The notes: generated by a model not told the origin, from the sequence alone. Counted from the stretch's first letter, positions 33,287 through 40,533 are shown. The stretch is 56,658 nucleotides of DNA from a virus (IMGVR_UViG_3300009156_000033:1-56658), one strand, 5' to 3'. Translations and numbers: made by a program.

Positions 33287-33491
33287 GGGCGGGAGCGGGA
33301 TCGTCACTGAGGACGGTGATCTGGCCCACGCGGTTGCCGTTCGCGTCCATGAGCGGGAACACGGTGCCCGCGTCGTTGGCGTTGATGGTTTCGATATTGA
33401 CGAGGCGACGGCGCAAGATGCGGGCGGCTTCCCAGCCCGGATTGCCCTCGAACGCAGCGTTGTCCATGTCCATCTCGATGAGCAGCTTCAC
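33252..33491 (-). CDS. Small phage protein (79 aa)
   Basis: A GTG start gives MKLLIEMDMDNAAFEGNPGW, a beginning I recognise from many short phage proteins of unknown function, then ILRRRLVNIETINANDAGTV. The last codons AAG GGG GCG CTG TGA carry the ribosome site of the next gene and lie behind a 7-bp hairpin that is duplicated in the neighbouring gene. Confidence 0.75.
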   Translation of the reverse strand: MKLLIEMDMDNAAFEGNPGWEAARILRRRLVNIETINANDAGTVFPLMDANGNRVGQITVLSDDPAPAPACSTRRKGAL

Positions 33492-33524
33492 AGCGCCCCC
33501 TTGTCCGGCGTGCTGGGGCACGCC
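33488..33524 (-). repeat. Hairpin-RBS-GTGA cassette, copy 2
   Basis: Minus strand: stem GGCGTGC/GCACGCC (4-base loop), then CAAGGGGGCGCTGTGAA. The stem core and the following 13 bases are the same as in copy 1, though the genes differ otherwise. Confidence 0.6.
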
Positions 33525-33757
33525 AAGGCGTTCGCTTCGCTGGACGGTCCTAGGACGAGCCGGTAAGACTGGACGGCGATTGGGGAGCCGTTGGCGTGTC
33601 TGACGCGTCCTAGGGCAACGTAGGCGGTTTGCGGGCTATTCCCGGCGACGATTGAGGGCGTGATGGCCTGGATAATGGCGCTTTCGGCATCAGGGGCGTC
33701 GAAGGAGCGCCAGCCTTGCGGGTCGGTGGCGTCGATTTGGACGAGGTAAGTGTTCAC
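33488..33757 (-). CDS. Hypothetical protein (89 aa)
   Basis: A GTG start overlaps the upstream stop. MNTYLVQIDATDPQGWRSFD and SAIIQAITPSIVAGNSPQTA suggest a small alpha/beta domain. It ends CPSTPDKGAL, the same KGAL tail as the next gene, produced by the shared hairpin-plus-RBS element. Function unknown. Confidence 0.65.
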   Translation of the reverse strand: MNTYLVQIDATDPQGWRSFDAPDAESAIIQAITPSIVAGNSPQTAYVALGRVRHANGSPIAVQSYRLVLGPSSEANALACPSTPDKGAL

Positions 33758-34044
33758 GGCGCCACCTCCTTCGCCGGGGCGGGCGTTGCGTCTTGCATCG
33801 CCTTTCGGATGAGCATGGCGACGCCTGCCAGCAGTTGTGCTTGGCGTTCAACCCAGCGGGGAGGATCATCGGCGCACAAGTCGGCGGCAATTGTGTCGCA
33901 GTCGTTTTGTGCGATTTCGAGCGCCTCAAGCAACTTATCCCGTTGGTCAAGGGCGGTGTGGATTTGCTCGGCTGGCGATTCGCCTGGCGCGATGCGTTCA
34001 AGGTCGGCGTATAAGCCGGGACCGATTTCGACGTGTATGTTCAT
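33754..34044 (-). CDS. First gene of the tiny-gene operon (96 aa)
   Basis: It starts MNIHVEIGPGLYADLERIAP; a helical middle (QIHTALDQRDKLLEALEIAQ) and an Ala/Pro tail follow. The final codons contain GGAGGTGGCG, the ribosome site of the next gene. It is preceded by an approximately 116-nt structured leader and a sigma70-like promoter. No family recognised. Confidence 0.65.
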   Translation of the reverse strand: MNIHVEIGPGLYADLERIAPGESPAEQIHTALDQRDKLLEALEIAQNDCDTIAADLCADDPPRWVERQAQLLAGVAMLIRKAMQDATPAPAKEVAP

Positions 34045-34062
34045 ATCGTTGCGTCAGTTAGC

Positions 34063-34123
34063 GCCGCCGTCCCCCACGTGTAGAGACCGAAGCAAGGCGC
34101 TCCGGCACGCAAAGGACGGCGGC
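34063..34123 (-). promoter_or_regulatory. Structured 5' leader of the tiny-gene operon
   Basis: A perfect 10-bp stem (GGACGGCGGC with GCCGCCGTCC) encloses a 41-base loop with smaller pairings. It ends 18 bases before the ATG at 34044 and lies wholly inside the predicted leader, so it could control translation or termination. Confidence 0.45.
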
Positions 34124-34166
34124 AAAGGGTGTTGTTTCGTTGATGCGTCTCTAATCGCATGTCCGC

Positions 34167-34195
34167 ATCATAAGCGTAGCGTCACGCTTTTGCAA
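34167..34195 (-). promoter_or_regulatory. Promoter of the tiny-gene minus operon
   Basis: Minus strand TTGCAA (34195-34190), 17 nt, TATGAT (34172-34167), a close match to the sigma70 consensus. Its -35 box is 8 bases from the -35 box of the divergent plus promoter. Confidence 0.65.
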
Positions 34196-34203
34196 GCGAA
34201 ATC

Positions 34204-34241
34204 TTGACGCCACGCTCGCTGGTGTCGTAACGTGTGCGCCA
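34204..34241 (+). promoter_or_regulatory. Leaderless promoter of the small basic gene
   Basis: TTGACG (34204-34209), 18 nt, TAACGT (34228-34233), 7 nt, ATG at 34241. The -35 start lies 37 nt before the ATG, as at 22112 and 36067. Confidence 0.55.
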
Positions 34242-34414
34242 TGAAGAAGAACCAAGCAGCGGCGGCGTTAGGCAAGCTGGGCGGTCGAGCACGAGCCAAG
34301 GCGCTCGGAAAGGACGGTTGCCGCGAGGCGGCCCGGAGAGCGGGCATGGTTCGCGGCGCCCAAATGCGAGCTGAAGCTGCGCAGCGGCGAGCCGCAGCAC
34401 AGGATAGGCGTTAA
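34241..34414 (+). CDS. Small basic protein (57 aa)
   Basis: MKKNQAAAALGKLGGRARAK is followed by an Arg/Ala-rich helix ending RRAAAQDRR. Highly positive charge and repeated AxxLGxxGGxARAK-type spacing are seen in small phage and plasmid proteins of unknown function. It lies directly behind a leaderless promoter in the divergent control region. It could bind DNA; unproven. Confidence 0.6.
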   Translation: MKKNQAAAALGKLGGRARAKALGKDGCREAARRAGMVRGAQMRAEAAQRRAAAQDRR

Positions 34415-34562
34415 ACTCCGGGCGCTGTGACGCGTTTTGACCCCCTGTCCGCTGTCCTGACCCTCGCCAGCGCCCAAACGCGCCTCCTCATGGGTAACGG
34501 ACAGCGAAAAAGGGCATTCCAACGCGCGGTCAGACTGGCCCGCAATCGCTCCACGTTGCGAT

Positions 34563-34739
34563 ATGAGCGACTTTCCCCCCTTGCCGGTGCCCAAGTGCGT
34601 GCTACCCTCCCGCCGTATGAGGCTGAGCCTTCCAGCGAACGCCCACGGTCGGCGCCAGGATTCCACATGGAACCCGGCGGCGCTTGTGGTGTGGCTCATC
34701 GTCGAGAACGACCGGCTCCGTGGCTGGGTGCGTGCGTAA
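34563..34739 (+). CDS. Possible small protein (58 aa)
   Basis: MSDFPPLPVPKCVLPSRRMR then LSLPANAHGRRQDSTWNPAA and LVVWLIVENDRLRGWVRA* read like a genuine small protein with an amphipathic C-terminal helix. No ribosome site or clear promoter lies before the ATG, and another frame is open across it, so it is tentative. The remaining 34415-34562 stretch shows nothing convincing. Confidence 0.4.
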   Translation: MSDFPPLPVPKCVLPSRRMRLSLPANAHGRRQDSTWNPAALVVWLIVENDRLRGWVRA

Positions 34740-34825
34740 GTGGGACGCGACGATTACGCCCATGTCGCAACCGTGCATTCTCCTCCTCCAACTCGGGACA
34801 TTGATTCATCCCCGTCGTCTTGCGC

Positions 34826-34920
34826 CTTGCATCTCTCTATAGATGCAATGCAAGGTGCAAGAGAACGCGACTTTTTGCACGCCACTTGCACGAAAAAGCG
34901 TGCAATGCAAGGTGCAAGAG
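34826..34920. repeat. Iteron-like repeat cluster, possible origin
   Basis: A 20-base sequence (TGCAATGCAAGGTGCAAGAG) occurs exactly at 34844-34863 and 34901-34920, with further TTGCA/TGCAA words between and before them and an inverted repeat TTGCATC/GATGCAA. It is near a RepA-like helicase gene end, so it may be a replication origin. A half-copy recurs at 40768-40780. Confidence 0.45.
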
Positions 34921-34935
34921 CAGCGTCGGTGCGCT

Positions 34936-36030
34936 TTACACTTCGTCGTCGCGACGCGTGAAAACATTGGCCTTTTTGTCGAACTTGAGCGCACGCTGCT
35001 TCTTGGCCCGCTCGATGGAACGGTAGATAGTGACCTCGTTGACAGATGTGCCCACTTTTGCTTTCACGGCGACGAACAGGTCGTTGAGGCTCATTTTGTA
35101 GCCGTCGCAGGCGTCGGCGATGAGCGTATTGGGTATCTTCACGTTCTGCCCCTTGTTGCTCTTGACCTGCTTGACCCACTCCTCGATGTCGAAGTCGTCG
35201 TCGCGCTCGTAAATGTGGGTGTCCTCGTCGAATTTGAGCGCAAAGGCGTCGAATTCTTTGCCGTCAGAACACTTGCCGCAGGCGAGAATGATCGTCTCAT
35301 AGCTGTTCGGCGATGCGACGGCGACGTTGATCTGGCTACGGGCCCAAGCGGTTATGGCCTTTGAGTTGCGCGAATAGCTGCCCTTTTCCATGCCGAGGAG
35401 CTTCACGGCGCCGGCGCGGCCTGTGAGCGCGTGGTGGATGACGAGAGGGATCGACTGGGTATTGCCTCGCTTGGTTAGCATCGACAGCTCATGGAGCGAT
35501 TTGAACATGTCTGCGTCCTTGTTCAGGTCGCCGACGGAGTAATTTTGGAGACTGTCCCACACGACGACGTTCCACGGGCGCGTCTTGATAGCGTCGGCCA
35601 CGAAGTCCCGGTTGGTGGCGTTGTCGAGGAATACGAGTCCGTCGCCGTCGTGTTCAAGGGTGTGCACGACACATTGATCGACGACCTTTTGCCACAGCGC
35701 CTCATCGCCTACCCACCTGCGGAAGTACTCGAGGTCGGTTTGCAGGCGCCGGTTGCTGTTCTCGACCTGCATGAACAGCCAAGTGAGGTTGGTCCCTTGC
35801 ATGGGCAGGCCGACGAAATCCCGGCCGACGATACCGGTGATCGCCATTTGCATTATGAGCCGCGTCTTGCCGGCGCCTGGCGGACCAACGAAACACGTGT
35901 TCTGACCCTTGGCGAGTACGTGGTCGCCGAGGATGTTATCGGACGCGTCGAAGCGCATCCCGAGGATTTCGTCGAAGTGCCTTAGCGAAAGTGGGGCGCG
36001 GGGCGTCGGTGCATCGGCCATGGGCGGCAT
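34936..36030 (-). CDS. RepA-like RecA-fold helicase/ATPase
   Basis: A 364-residue protein (MPPMADAP..., or MADAPTPRAPLSL from 36021). Walker A is in CFVGPPGAGKTRLIMQM (about residue 50), Walker B in NVVVWDSLQNYSVGD (about 160), and a following IPLVIHHALTG fits the H-motif of AAA_25/RepA hexameric helicases. The C-terminus (NEVTIYRSIERAKKQRAL) is a small winged-helix-like segment. It is transcribed away from the HTH gene and ends beside the repeat cluster. No primase domain was found. Likely the replicative helicase or loader. No ribosome site is evident. Confidence 0.72.
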   Translation of the reverse strand: MPPMADAPTPRAPLSLRHFDEILGMRFDASDNILGDHVLAKGQNTCFVGPPGAGKTRLIMQMAITGIVGRDFVGLPMQGTNLTWLFMQVENSNRRLQTDLEYFRRWVGDEALWQKVVDQCVVHTLEHDGDGLVFLDNATNRDFVADAIKTRPWNVVVWDSLQNYSVGDLNKDADMFKSLHELSMLTKRGNTQSIPLVIHHALTGRAGAVKLLGMEKGSYSRNSKAITAWARSQINVAVASPNSYETIILACGKCSDGKEFDAFALKFDEDTHIYERDDDFDIEEWVKQVKSNKGQNVKIPNTLIADACDGYKMSLNDLFVAVKAKVGTSVNEVTIYRSIERAKKQRALKFDKKANVFTRRDDEV

Positions 36031-36066
36031 TCTGCGCTCGTTACGAACGCCGTCAATAAAAAATTG

Positions 36067-36104
36067 TTGACACGTTTTTGCGCCGGGCGTAGTGTCGCGC
36101 AACA
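36067..36104 (+). promoter_or_regulatory. Leaderless promoter of the HTH gene
   Basis: TTGACA (36067-36072), 17 nt, TAGTGT (36090-36095), 8 nt, ATG at 36104; again 37 nt from -35 to ATG. The adjacent AT-rich stretch (36056-36068) separates it from the divergent helicase gene and could hold an operator. Confidence 0.6.
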
Positions 36105-36340
36105 TGAACGTTCGTCCCTCCGAAAAGTTCGTGCTGCTTGTCGAACGCGTGCACGGTTCCGTGAACGCCGCAGCCGAAGCATGGAAGATCAATCCCACGA
36201 TACTTTACCGCTTCCTGTCCAAGAAGGACAATGGCGGCCTGAGCCTCGACACTGCGGCGCAAATATCGCACAAGAGCGGCTTGTCGCTCGACGAGTTGTT
36301 CGTGATTGAGCCTGAGGTAGAGAAAGCGGGCAAGCGATGA
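36104..36340 (+). CDS. Small HTH regulator-like protein
   Basis: A 78-residue protein. SVNAAAEAWKINPTILYRFL then GGLSLDTAAQISHKSGLSLD has the helix-turn-helix layout of Cro/C1-type regulators (AAxxxxIxxxxLxrfl...lsldtAxxIaxxxGlsldel). It starts a plus-strand unit leading into recombination and replication genes and is divergent from the helicase gene, the position of an early-switch regulator. The next gene overlaps it by ATGA. Confidence 0.65.
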   Translation: MNVRPSEKFVLLVERVHGSVNAAAEAWKINPTILYRFLSKKDNGGLSLDTAAQISHKSGLSLDELFVIEPEVEKAGKR

Positions 36341-36780
36341 GCGACACCGACACCCGCTCCAAATTGGAGCACCTGTTCAAGCGGCTCGTCGACCCGACCG
36401 TGCCCGACCTCGACGCGCTCGCCGACTTTGTCTGGTTCCGCAAACTTGCGCTGGGAGCTGAGGACGTGGCTGGAGCGCTAGGGATGCCGGCGCCTGCGAC
36501 GCCTGCGCCCACAAAGGACGGCCCACGGATGCCGTTCGGCGAGCACAAGGGCAAGCTGCTGGCCGAGGTGCCAGCGACGTACTTCGCGTGGCTTGTGACG
36601 CGGGAGCTGCGTGAGCCGTTGTTCGGACACGTTAAGACCGAAGCAGCGCGGCGCGGTGTGAAGATGCCCGCTGGCGCAACGGCGGCAAAGCCGAACCGCA
36701 ACGCCGGCCACCTGCGGCAGGAGGCGAAAGCGCACGACGCCACGGCCGCCGAGACGAACCAAGAGCAGCCGCCCTTTTGA
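36337..36780 (+). CDS. DUF3820-domain protein
   Basis: A 147-residue protein. Residues about 65-105, RMPFGEHKGKLLAEVPATYF then AWLVTRELREPLFGHV, match the DUF3820 (putative quorum-sensing-regulated virulence factor) motif mPFGkyKGkpLadvPasYL.WL. This domain is frequent beside phage exonucleases and recombinases. The N-terminal part is helical and the C-terminal part a basic/acidic linker. Function unknown. Confidence 0.75.
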   Translation: MSDTDTRSKLEHLFKRLVDPTVPDLDALADFVWFRKLALGAEDVAGALGMPAPATPAPTKDGPRMPFGEHKGKLLAEVPATYFAWLVTRELREPLFGHVKTEAARRGVKMPAGATAAKPNRNAGHLRQEAKAHDATAAETNQEQPPF

Positions 36781-36783
36781 CCT

Positions 36784-37068
36784 ATGACGGAGACCGAAAA
36801 GCTGAAGCACTGCGCTGGTTGCCACGGACGACTTTTACAATTACGGCGGCAATTCCGGGTCGGCGACGGGGCGTTGCTGGTCGTTGCCGGACATGAAGCT
36901 CATCATGCGCAAGGAAGTGTCCATTGACCAGCGGCCGCCGTGGACGCAGAAGGCGCGCGAGTTTCCGCAGTGCTACCACCGTCCGCGCTTCGTTTACGTG
37001 AAGCCGGATCAAACCTACACTCCGCGACCGCAGTTCAGAGATCGAGCCGCTGGGAGGACATGCCATGA
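36784..37068 (+). pseudogene. Zinc-binding-type phage gene with apparent frameshift(s)
   Basis: From the ATG at 36784, MTETEKLKHCAGCHG opens a CxxC-type protein. About 46 bases in, the plausible frame switches by +1 and reads DDFYNYGGNSGSATGRCWSL, MKLIMRKEVSID, then WTQKAREFPQCYHRPRFVYV. The C...C...fYN...RCWSL...C layout is a known small phage protein type. A return to the first frame near the end would stop in ATGA at 37065-37068, the coupling used throughout this genome. Either two compensating indels (or sequencing errors) or recoding are needed. Confidence 0.5.
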
Positions 37069-37304
37069 CCCCGCTCACCATCAACGAGCTTGTCGCTATC
37101 GAGCGTGCTCGCGTCGCCGTTCAGCGCATCGTCGCGGAGGTGCCGGAATCCCTCGAAGGCGCCCATCTCGTGCACTCGCTTTGCTGCCTGCTGCAAGTCT
37201 TCGCGGACGAGCGGACGGGGCAACTGGGCGCCGTAGGCATCGCAGCCGCAGCGATCGCCGAACTCGTCGAGCGTGAGCGGGGGGAGAGGAGCGTCGTCGC
37301 TTGA
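37065..37304 (+). CDS. Hypothetical helical protein (79 aa)
   Basis: It starts MTPLTINELVAIERARVAVQ; an all-helical small protein ending ERGERSVVA. The ATG has GGGAGGA upstream and the end overlaps the next gene by TTGA. It is coupled directly to the exonuclease gene, so it may be an accessory factor. No family recognised. Confidence 0.65.
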   Translation: MTPLTINELVAIERARVAVQRIVAEVPESLEGAHLVHSLCCLLQVFADERTGQLGAVGIAAAAIAELVERERGERSVVA

Positions 37305-38284
37305 GCACGCCCACAATCATTCGCCTGTCGCCGAACTCGCTCGGCCACTACAACGTGTGTCGGCGCTTCCACTGGTACTACAAAATACGGGACCGGCGCC
37401 TCGTCCGTACCTCGCCGGGTCGCGCCAACGGCACTGCGATGCACGCTGGGATGCTGGCGCTGAACCAGGGCAAGAGCGTCGCCGAGCAGGAAGCAGCGAT
37501 CGACGCGGCGTTCGCGGCATCGCCCACGCCCGTTGACGACTACCGTCAGGCGAGCTTCGCGAAGGACGGGCTCGCGGCGTTCCGCGCTGAGTTCGGCTCG
37601 ACGTTCGCCGACTGGACGATTGAGGAGACTGAGGCGCAAGGCGAGGTGGAGCTGGGGCGCATTCACTGGGGGGTGTACTCGCCGCGCAATCCGGCGTCTG
37701 ATTTCCTGTTCGTGAAGCGCAGCGTCGCCGAACCTGAGCACGAAGCCGTAGTCATGTTTGAGTTCCGCCGCGACCTCGTCGCCGTGTCGCCCGAGGGCCA
37801 GCGCTTCGTGTTCGACTACAAGACGGCATCGCGCAACGAGCAGGTCGAGTACGAAGCCGCGAAGGTGTCCGGTGCGCTCAAAGCCTACGCCCGCACCTAC
37901 CAGATGCAGCACGGCAAGCCCGTCCACGGCGCGTACCTTATCCGGCTCATTATGCGCAAGCCGAGCCGCACCGGGGTCGCGTTCGAGTTCCCCAAGGACG
38001 GGCCCATTTATTTCAGCGACGCGGTCCTCGACGAGTGGCAGCGGCAGACGCTCCGCATCGCCCGGGAGATACTTGAGCGCGACCCGAACGACCCGGACGA
38101 CTGGCCGCTGTCGAGTACGGACAAGGGCGCGTGTCGGTTCCAGTGGGGCGCGTGCGACTACCTGGGCGTGTGCCAGCTACCACCAGCGGACCGCTTGCTG
38201 AAGCTGAGCACGGACGAGTTTGAAGACGCGGAGGCGGCGAAACAACGTGAACGCGCCGGCGATGGCGCAACGCAGGAAACATGA
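37301..38284 (+). CDS. Cas4/RecB-like PD-(D/E)xK exonuclease with a likely Fe-S cluster
   Basis: A 327-residue protein from a TTG start overlapping the previous stop, with GGAGAGGAG upstream. SPNSLGHYNVCRRFHWYYKI opens like Cas4/PDDEXK_1 nucleases (SxSxlxxYxxCpxxfxxxY). FVFDYKTAS supplies the D...K catalytic strand, and CRFQWGACDYLGVC near residues 278-291, with the early Cys, would hold a 4Fe-4S cluster. It lies next to a Sak4-like ATPase, so a role in end resection for phage recombination or replication is likely. Confidence 0.8.
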   Translation: MSTPTIIRLSPNSLGHYNVCRRFHWYYKIRDRRLVRTSPGRANGTAMHAGMLALNQGKSVAEQEAAIDAAFAASPTPVDDYRQASFAKDGLAAFRAEFGSTFADWTIEETEAQGEVELGRIHWGVYSPRNPASDFLFVKRSVAEPEHEAVVMFEFRRDLVAVSPEGQRFVFDYKTASRNEQVEYEAAKVSGALKAYARTYQMQHGKPVHGAYLIRLIMRKPSRTGVAFEFPKDGPIYFSDAVLDEWQRQTLRIAREILERDPNDPDDWPLSSTDKGACRFQWGACDYLGVCQLPPADRLLKLSTDEFEDAEAAKQRERAGDGATQET

Positions 38285-38658
38285 CGACGACGATCGAGGA
38301 AGCGACGCAACGGCTAATCGACACCGCTACAAGCTCGGCGAAAGCAGCGAACGACCTGCTCACGAAGGCGCTCGACAAGGTGGACGCCCTGACGCAGGAC
38401 CGCGACCAGCTCATGCGCACGCTGCACGAGACTGCGGCCCACGCGACCGTGCTCATGCGCCAGCGCGACGAACTCGCGGCGTGCCTGCGGGAGGTGCTAA
38501 ACGCGATGGGGACGGGCACAATCGTCATCGCGCCAGGCAAGCTGCTCGGCAATGCGTTCCAGTACATGACGCTGGCGAACCGCTGCCAAGCCGCCCTGCT
38601 CCGCCTCGAAGTGCGCGAGCGCCTCGACGACAAGCTCCAAGCGGAGGCGAAGCCGTGA
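38281..38658 (+). CDS. Coiled-coil protein (125 aa)
   Basis: MTTTIEEATQRLIDTATSSA and KALDKVDALTQDRDQLMRTL form an extended helix over two-thirds of the protein, then a short C-terminal helical part. It overlaps the exonuclease gene (ATGA) and the ATPase gene (GTGA) and may be a partner of either. No family recognised. Confidence 0.65.
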   Translation: MTTTIEEATQRLIDTATSSAKAANDLLTKALDKVDALTQDRDQLMRTLHETAAHATVLMRQRDELAACLREVLNAMGTGTIVIAPGKLLGNAFQYMTLANRCQAALLRLEVRERLDDKLQAEAKP

Positions 38659-39449
38659 GCGATCCCGTCGCCATCCCGACCGGGCTCGTCCCGCCGTCCC
38701 GTCGCAATCCGCAGATGGCGCTGTTCTACTCGGCGCCGAAGGTGGGCAAGACGACGGCCGCGGCGGCGTTGCCCGACTCGCTCATCCTTGAGCTTGAGCC
38801 TAGTGGCGCGGACTTTGTCGCCGCGCGCAAGCTCGACGTCTCCAGCATGGGCCAGCTCGTCGCGGTGCTCGCGAAGCTCACCGCATTGCGCGAAGCCGGC
38901 ACGCCAGCCTGTCGCCGCCTCGTTGTGGACACCGTGGATGCTCTCGAACAACTGTGCAAAACGTCGGCGCTCGCCAAGTACAAGGCCAGCGTGCTCGGCA
39001 AGAACTTCCAGGGCACTGACCTGTTCGAGCTCGACCAAGGCGGCGGCTACGGTCGGCTGCGCGACGAGATGGGCGAAGTGCTTTGGCTGCTCGTCAAAGC
39101 GAGCGAGGAGGTCATCCTGCTCGCCCATGTCCGCGACAAGTACATCGAGCGCAAGGGCGCCATAGACGTCTCGACGCAGGACGTGGACCTGACGGGCAAG
39201 GTCCGCGCCATCGTGTGCGGGCGCTGTTCGACCATTGGCTACATGCGCCGCGACTTTACCGACACGCTCTATGTAAACTTTCGGACGGGCGACAGCGTCA
39301 ACTGCGGCTCGCGCTGCGCTCACCTGACGGGTAAAGAGATCGTGCTCGGCGAACGGGTCAACGGCGAGCTTGTGTTCCGGTGGGAACGTATTTACTTACC
39401 CGACGACGCCAACCCTTTGCCTGCGCCGAAGCAGGCACCGCAGCCATGA
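38655..39449 (+). CDS. Sak4-like RecA-fold ATPase (AAA_24), single-strand annealing type
   Basis: A 264-residue protein from a GTG start. Walker A FYSAPKVGKTTAAAA is at about 24-38; RRLVVDTVDALEQLC is Walker B; EEVILLAHVRDKY is the sensor strand; CGRCSTIGYMRR forms a small Cys element. This arrangement is the AAA_24/Sak4 family of phage recombination ATPases that work with a single-strand-binding protein. Its exonuclease and DHH neighbours support that. Confidence 0.75.
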   Translation: MSDPVAIPTGLVPPSRRNPQMALFYSAPKVGKTTAAAALPDSLILELEPSGADFVAARKLDVSSMGQLVAVLAKLTALREAGTPACRRLVVDTVDALEQLCKTSALAKYKASVLGKNFQGTDLFELDQGGGYGRLRDEMGEVLWLLVKASEEVILLAHVRDKYIERKGAIDVSTQDVDLTGKVRAIVCGRCSTIGYMRRDFTDTLYVNFRTGDSVNCGSRCAHLTGKEIVLGERVNGELVFRWERIYLPDDANPLPAPKQAPQP

Positions 39450-39700
39450 GCGACTTCGCCACCAAAATCTTTCGTTCGTTGATGGCGCCTGACGCGCTCG
39501 CACGCTTTGAGGGCAACGAGAAGAACTACGCCGAAGACTGCGCCAAGTTCGCGGCGATGACGGACGAGCAACTCGCTGAGACCGTCATGCAATACCTGCA
39601 CCATTGCTCGCCGCCGAAGTGGTCGCGTGGCGAACCCGTTTACGACGCCGTCATTTGGCACAACCTGATTCCCGAGATGGTCCGCCGATTGCGCGACTAG
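39446..39700 (+). CDS. Hypothetical protein (84 aa)
   Basis: It starts MSDFATKIFRSLMAPDALAR, overlapping the ATPase stop by ATGA. It is helical, with LHHCSPPKWSRGEPVYDAVI near the end. No family recognised; membership of the recombination run is the only clue to its role. Confidence 0.65.
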   Translation: MSDFATKIFRSLMAPDALARFEGNEKNYAEDCAKFAAMTDEQLAETVMQYLHHCSPPKWSRGEPVYDAVIWHNLIPEMVRRLRD

Positions 39701-39774
39701 CTCGGCTCCGACAACCGGCGCACAGCGCCACAACCGCCCGGCGACGGGCACAACCAAAGAAAGCACGACGACCT

Positions 39775-40236
39775 ATGGGCATGTTATCGAACAAATACTG
39801 GACGAACGCCGAAGTGAACAAGCGCGTGATTGCGAAGTCGATCAAGCGCTGCGAACTGGGCGATGTTCGTGAAATGGACCGCACCGCAGACGCCAACGGC
39901 GAACCAGCCAAAGGGCCAAAGAGCAAGGTGCTGGTGAACCTGACGCTCGCCGAAGCTGCGAAGACAACCGACGGCGACGATCTCCGCGCCGGGTTCCCCA
40001 CCGTCATCACCATCAACGAGTGGGAAGGGCGCGAGGACGAGGCGAAGGCGAAGATCAAGGAACTGGCCATCGCCGTCCTGGGCATGGACCGCAAGACGAA
40101 GGACAACGTCGCTGCGGCCGTGGACAACGCCGGCGGCTGGGCAGCGCTCAAGGGGCGCCCGCTCCTCGTCGAGTTCGACGTTAAGAACGGCTATCAGGAG
40201 ACCCGTTCGTTCAACCGCATCCCGGCGACCACTTGA
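39775..40236 (+). CDS. Possible single-strand-binding or recombination-associated protein (153 aa)
   Basis: MGMLSNKYWTNAEVNKRVIA begins an alpha/beta protein ending TRSFNRIPATT. It contains no clear OB-fold motif, but its location directly behind a Sak4-like ATPase is where such phages usually encode an SSB or the like. The VNLTLAEAA and RPLLVEFDVKNGYQETRSF strands fit a beta-barrel. The 74-base gap before it has no strong ribosome site. Confidence 0.4.
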   Translation: MGMLSNKYWTNAEVNKRVIAKSIKRCELGDVREMDRTADANGEPAKGPKSKVLVNLTLAEAAKTTDGDDLRAGFPTVITINEWEGREDEAKAKIKELAIAVLGMDRKTKDNVAAAVDNAGGWAALKGRPLLVEFDVKNGYQETRSFNRIPATT

Positions 40237-40239
40237 CCT

Positions 40240-40530
40240 ATGAGCATCCAACATTACAGCAGCCCGGAGGAGGAGGCCGCCCAACGTCGTATGCTTGACG
40301 AGTTCCTCGGCAAAGCCGAACGGCAATGGCCGCAGGGTCGTGTAGCAGGCGACGATGACGGAGAGACGGCGTTTGCAATCGCCGCCGACCCAATTCACAA
40401 GTTCGTGCGCGTACAGTTCACGAAGCCGATGGCGTGGATTGGACTCGACGTAAAGTCAGCGCGTCACATGGCTGATTTGCTCACGAAGAAAGCCGACGAA
40501 CTGGAGCATATCGTTTCAAACCCCGCTTGA
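40240..40530 (+). CDS. Hypothetical protein (96 aa)
   Basis: It starts MSIQHYSSPEEEAAQRRMLD, 3 nt after the previous stop (TGACCTATG). The second half FVRVQFTKPMAWIGLDVKSA then RHMADLLTKKADEL resembles small phage proteins that pair a beta strand set with an A-L-x-K-A helix. Function unknown. Confidence 0.65.
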   Translation: MSIQHYSSPEEEAAQRRMLDEFLGKAERQWPQGRVAGDDDGETAFAIAADPIHKFVRVQFTKPMAWIGLDVKSARHMADLLTKKADELEHIVSNPA

Positions 40531-40533
40531 TCT

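Noticed and set aside
34411-34804. Larger frames on both strands between the small basic gene and the repeat cluster
   Set aside because: No start signals and mixed composition; only the 58-residue frame at 34563 looked protein-like.
34754-35179. 141-codon minus frame across the repeat cluster
   Set aside because: Its repeated peptides come from the DNA repeats, and it conflicts with the 3' end of the helicase gene.
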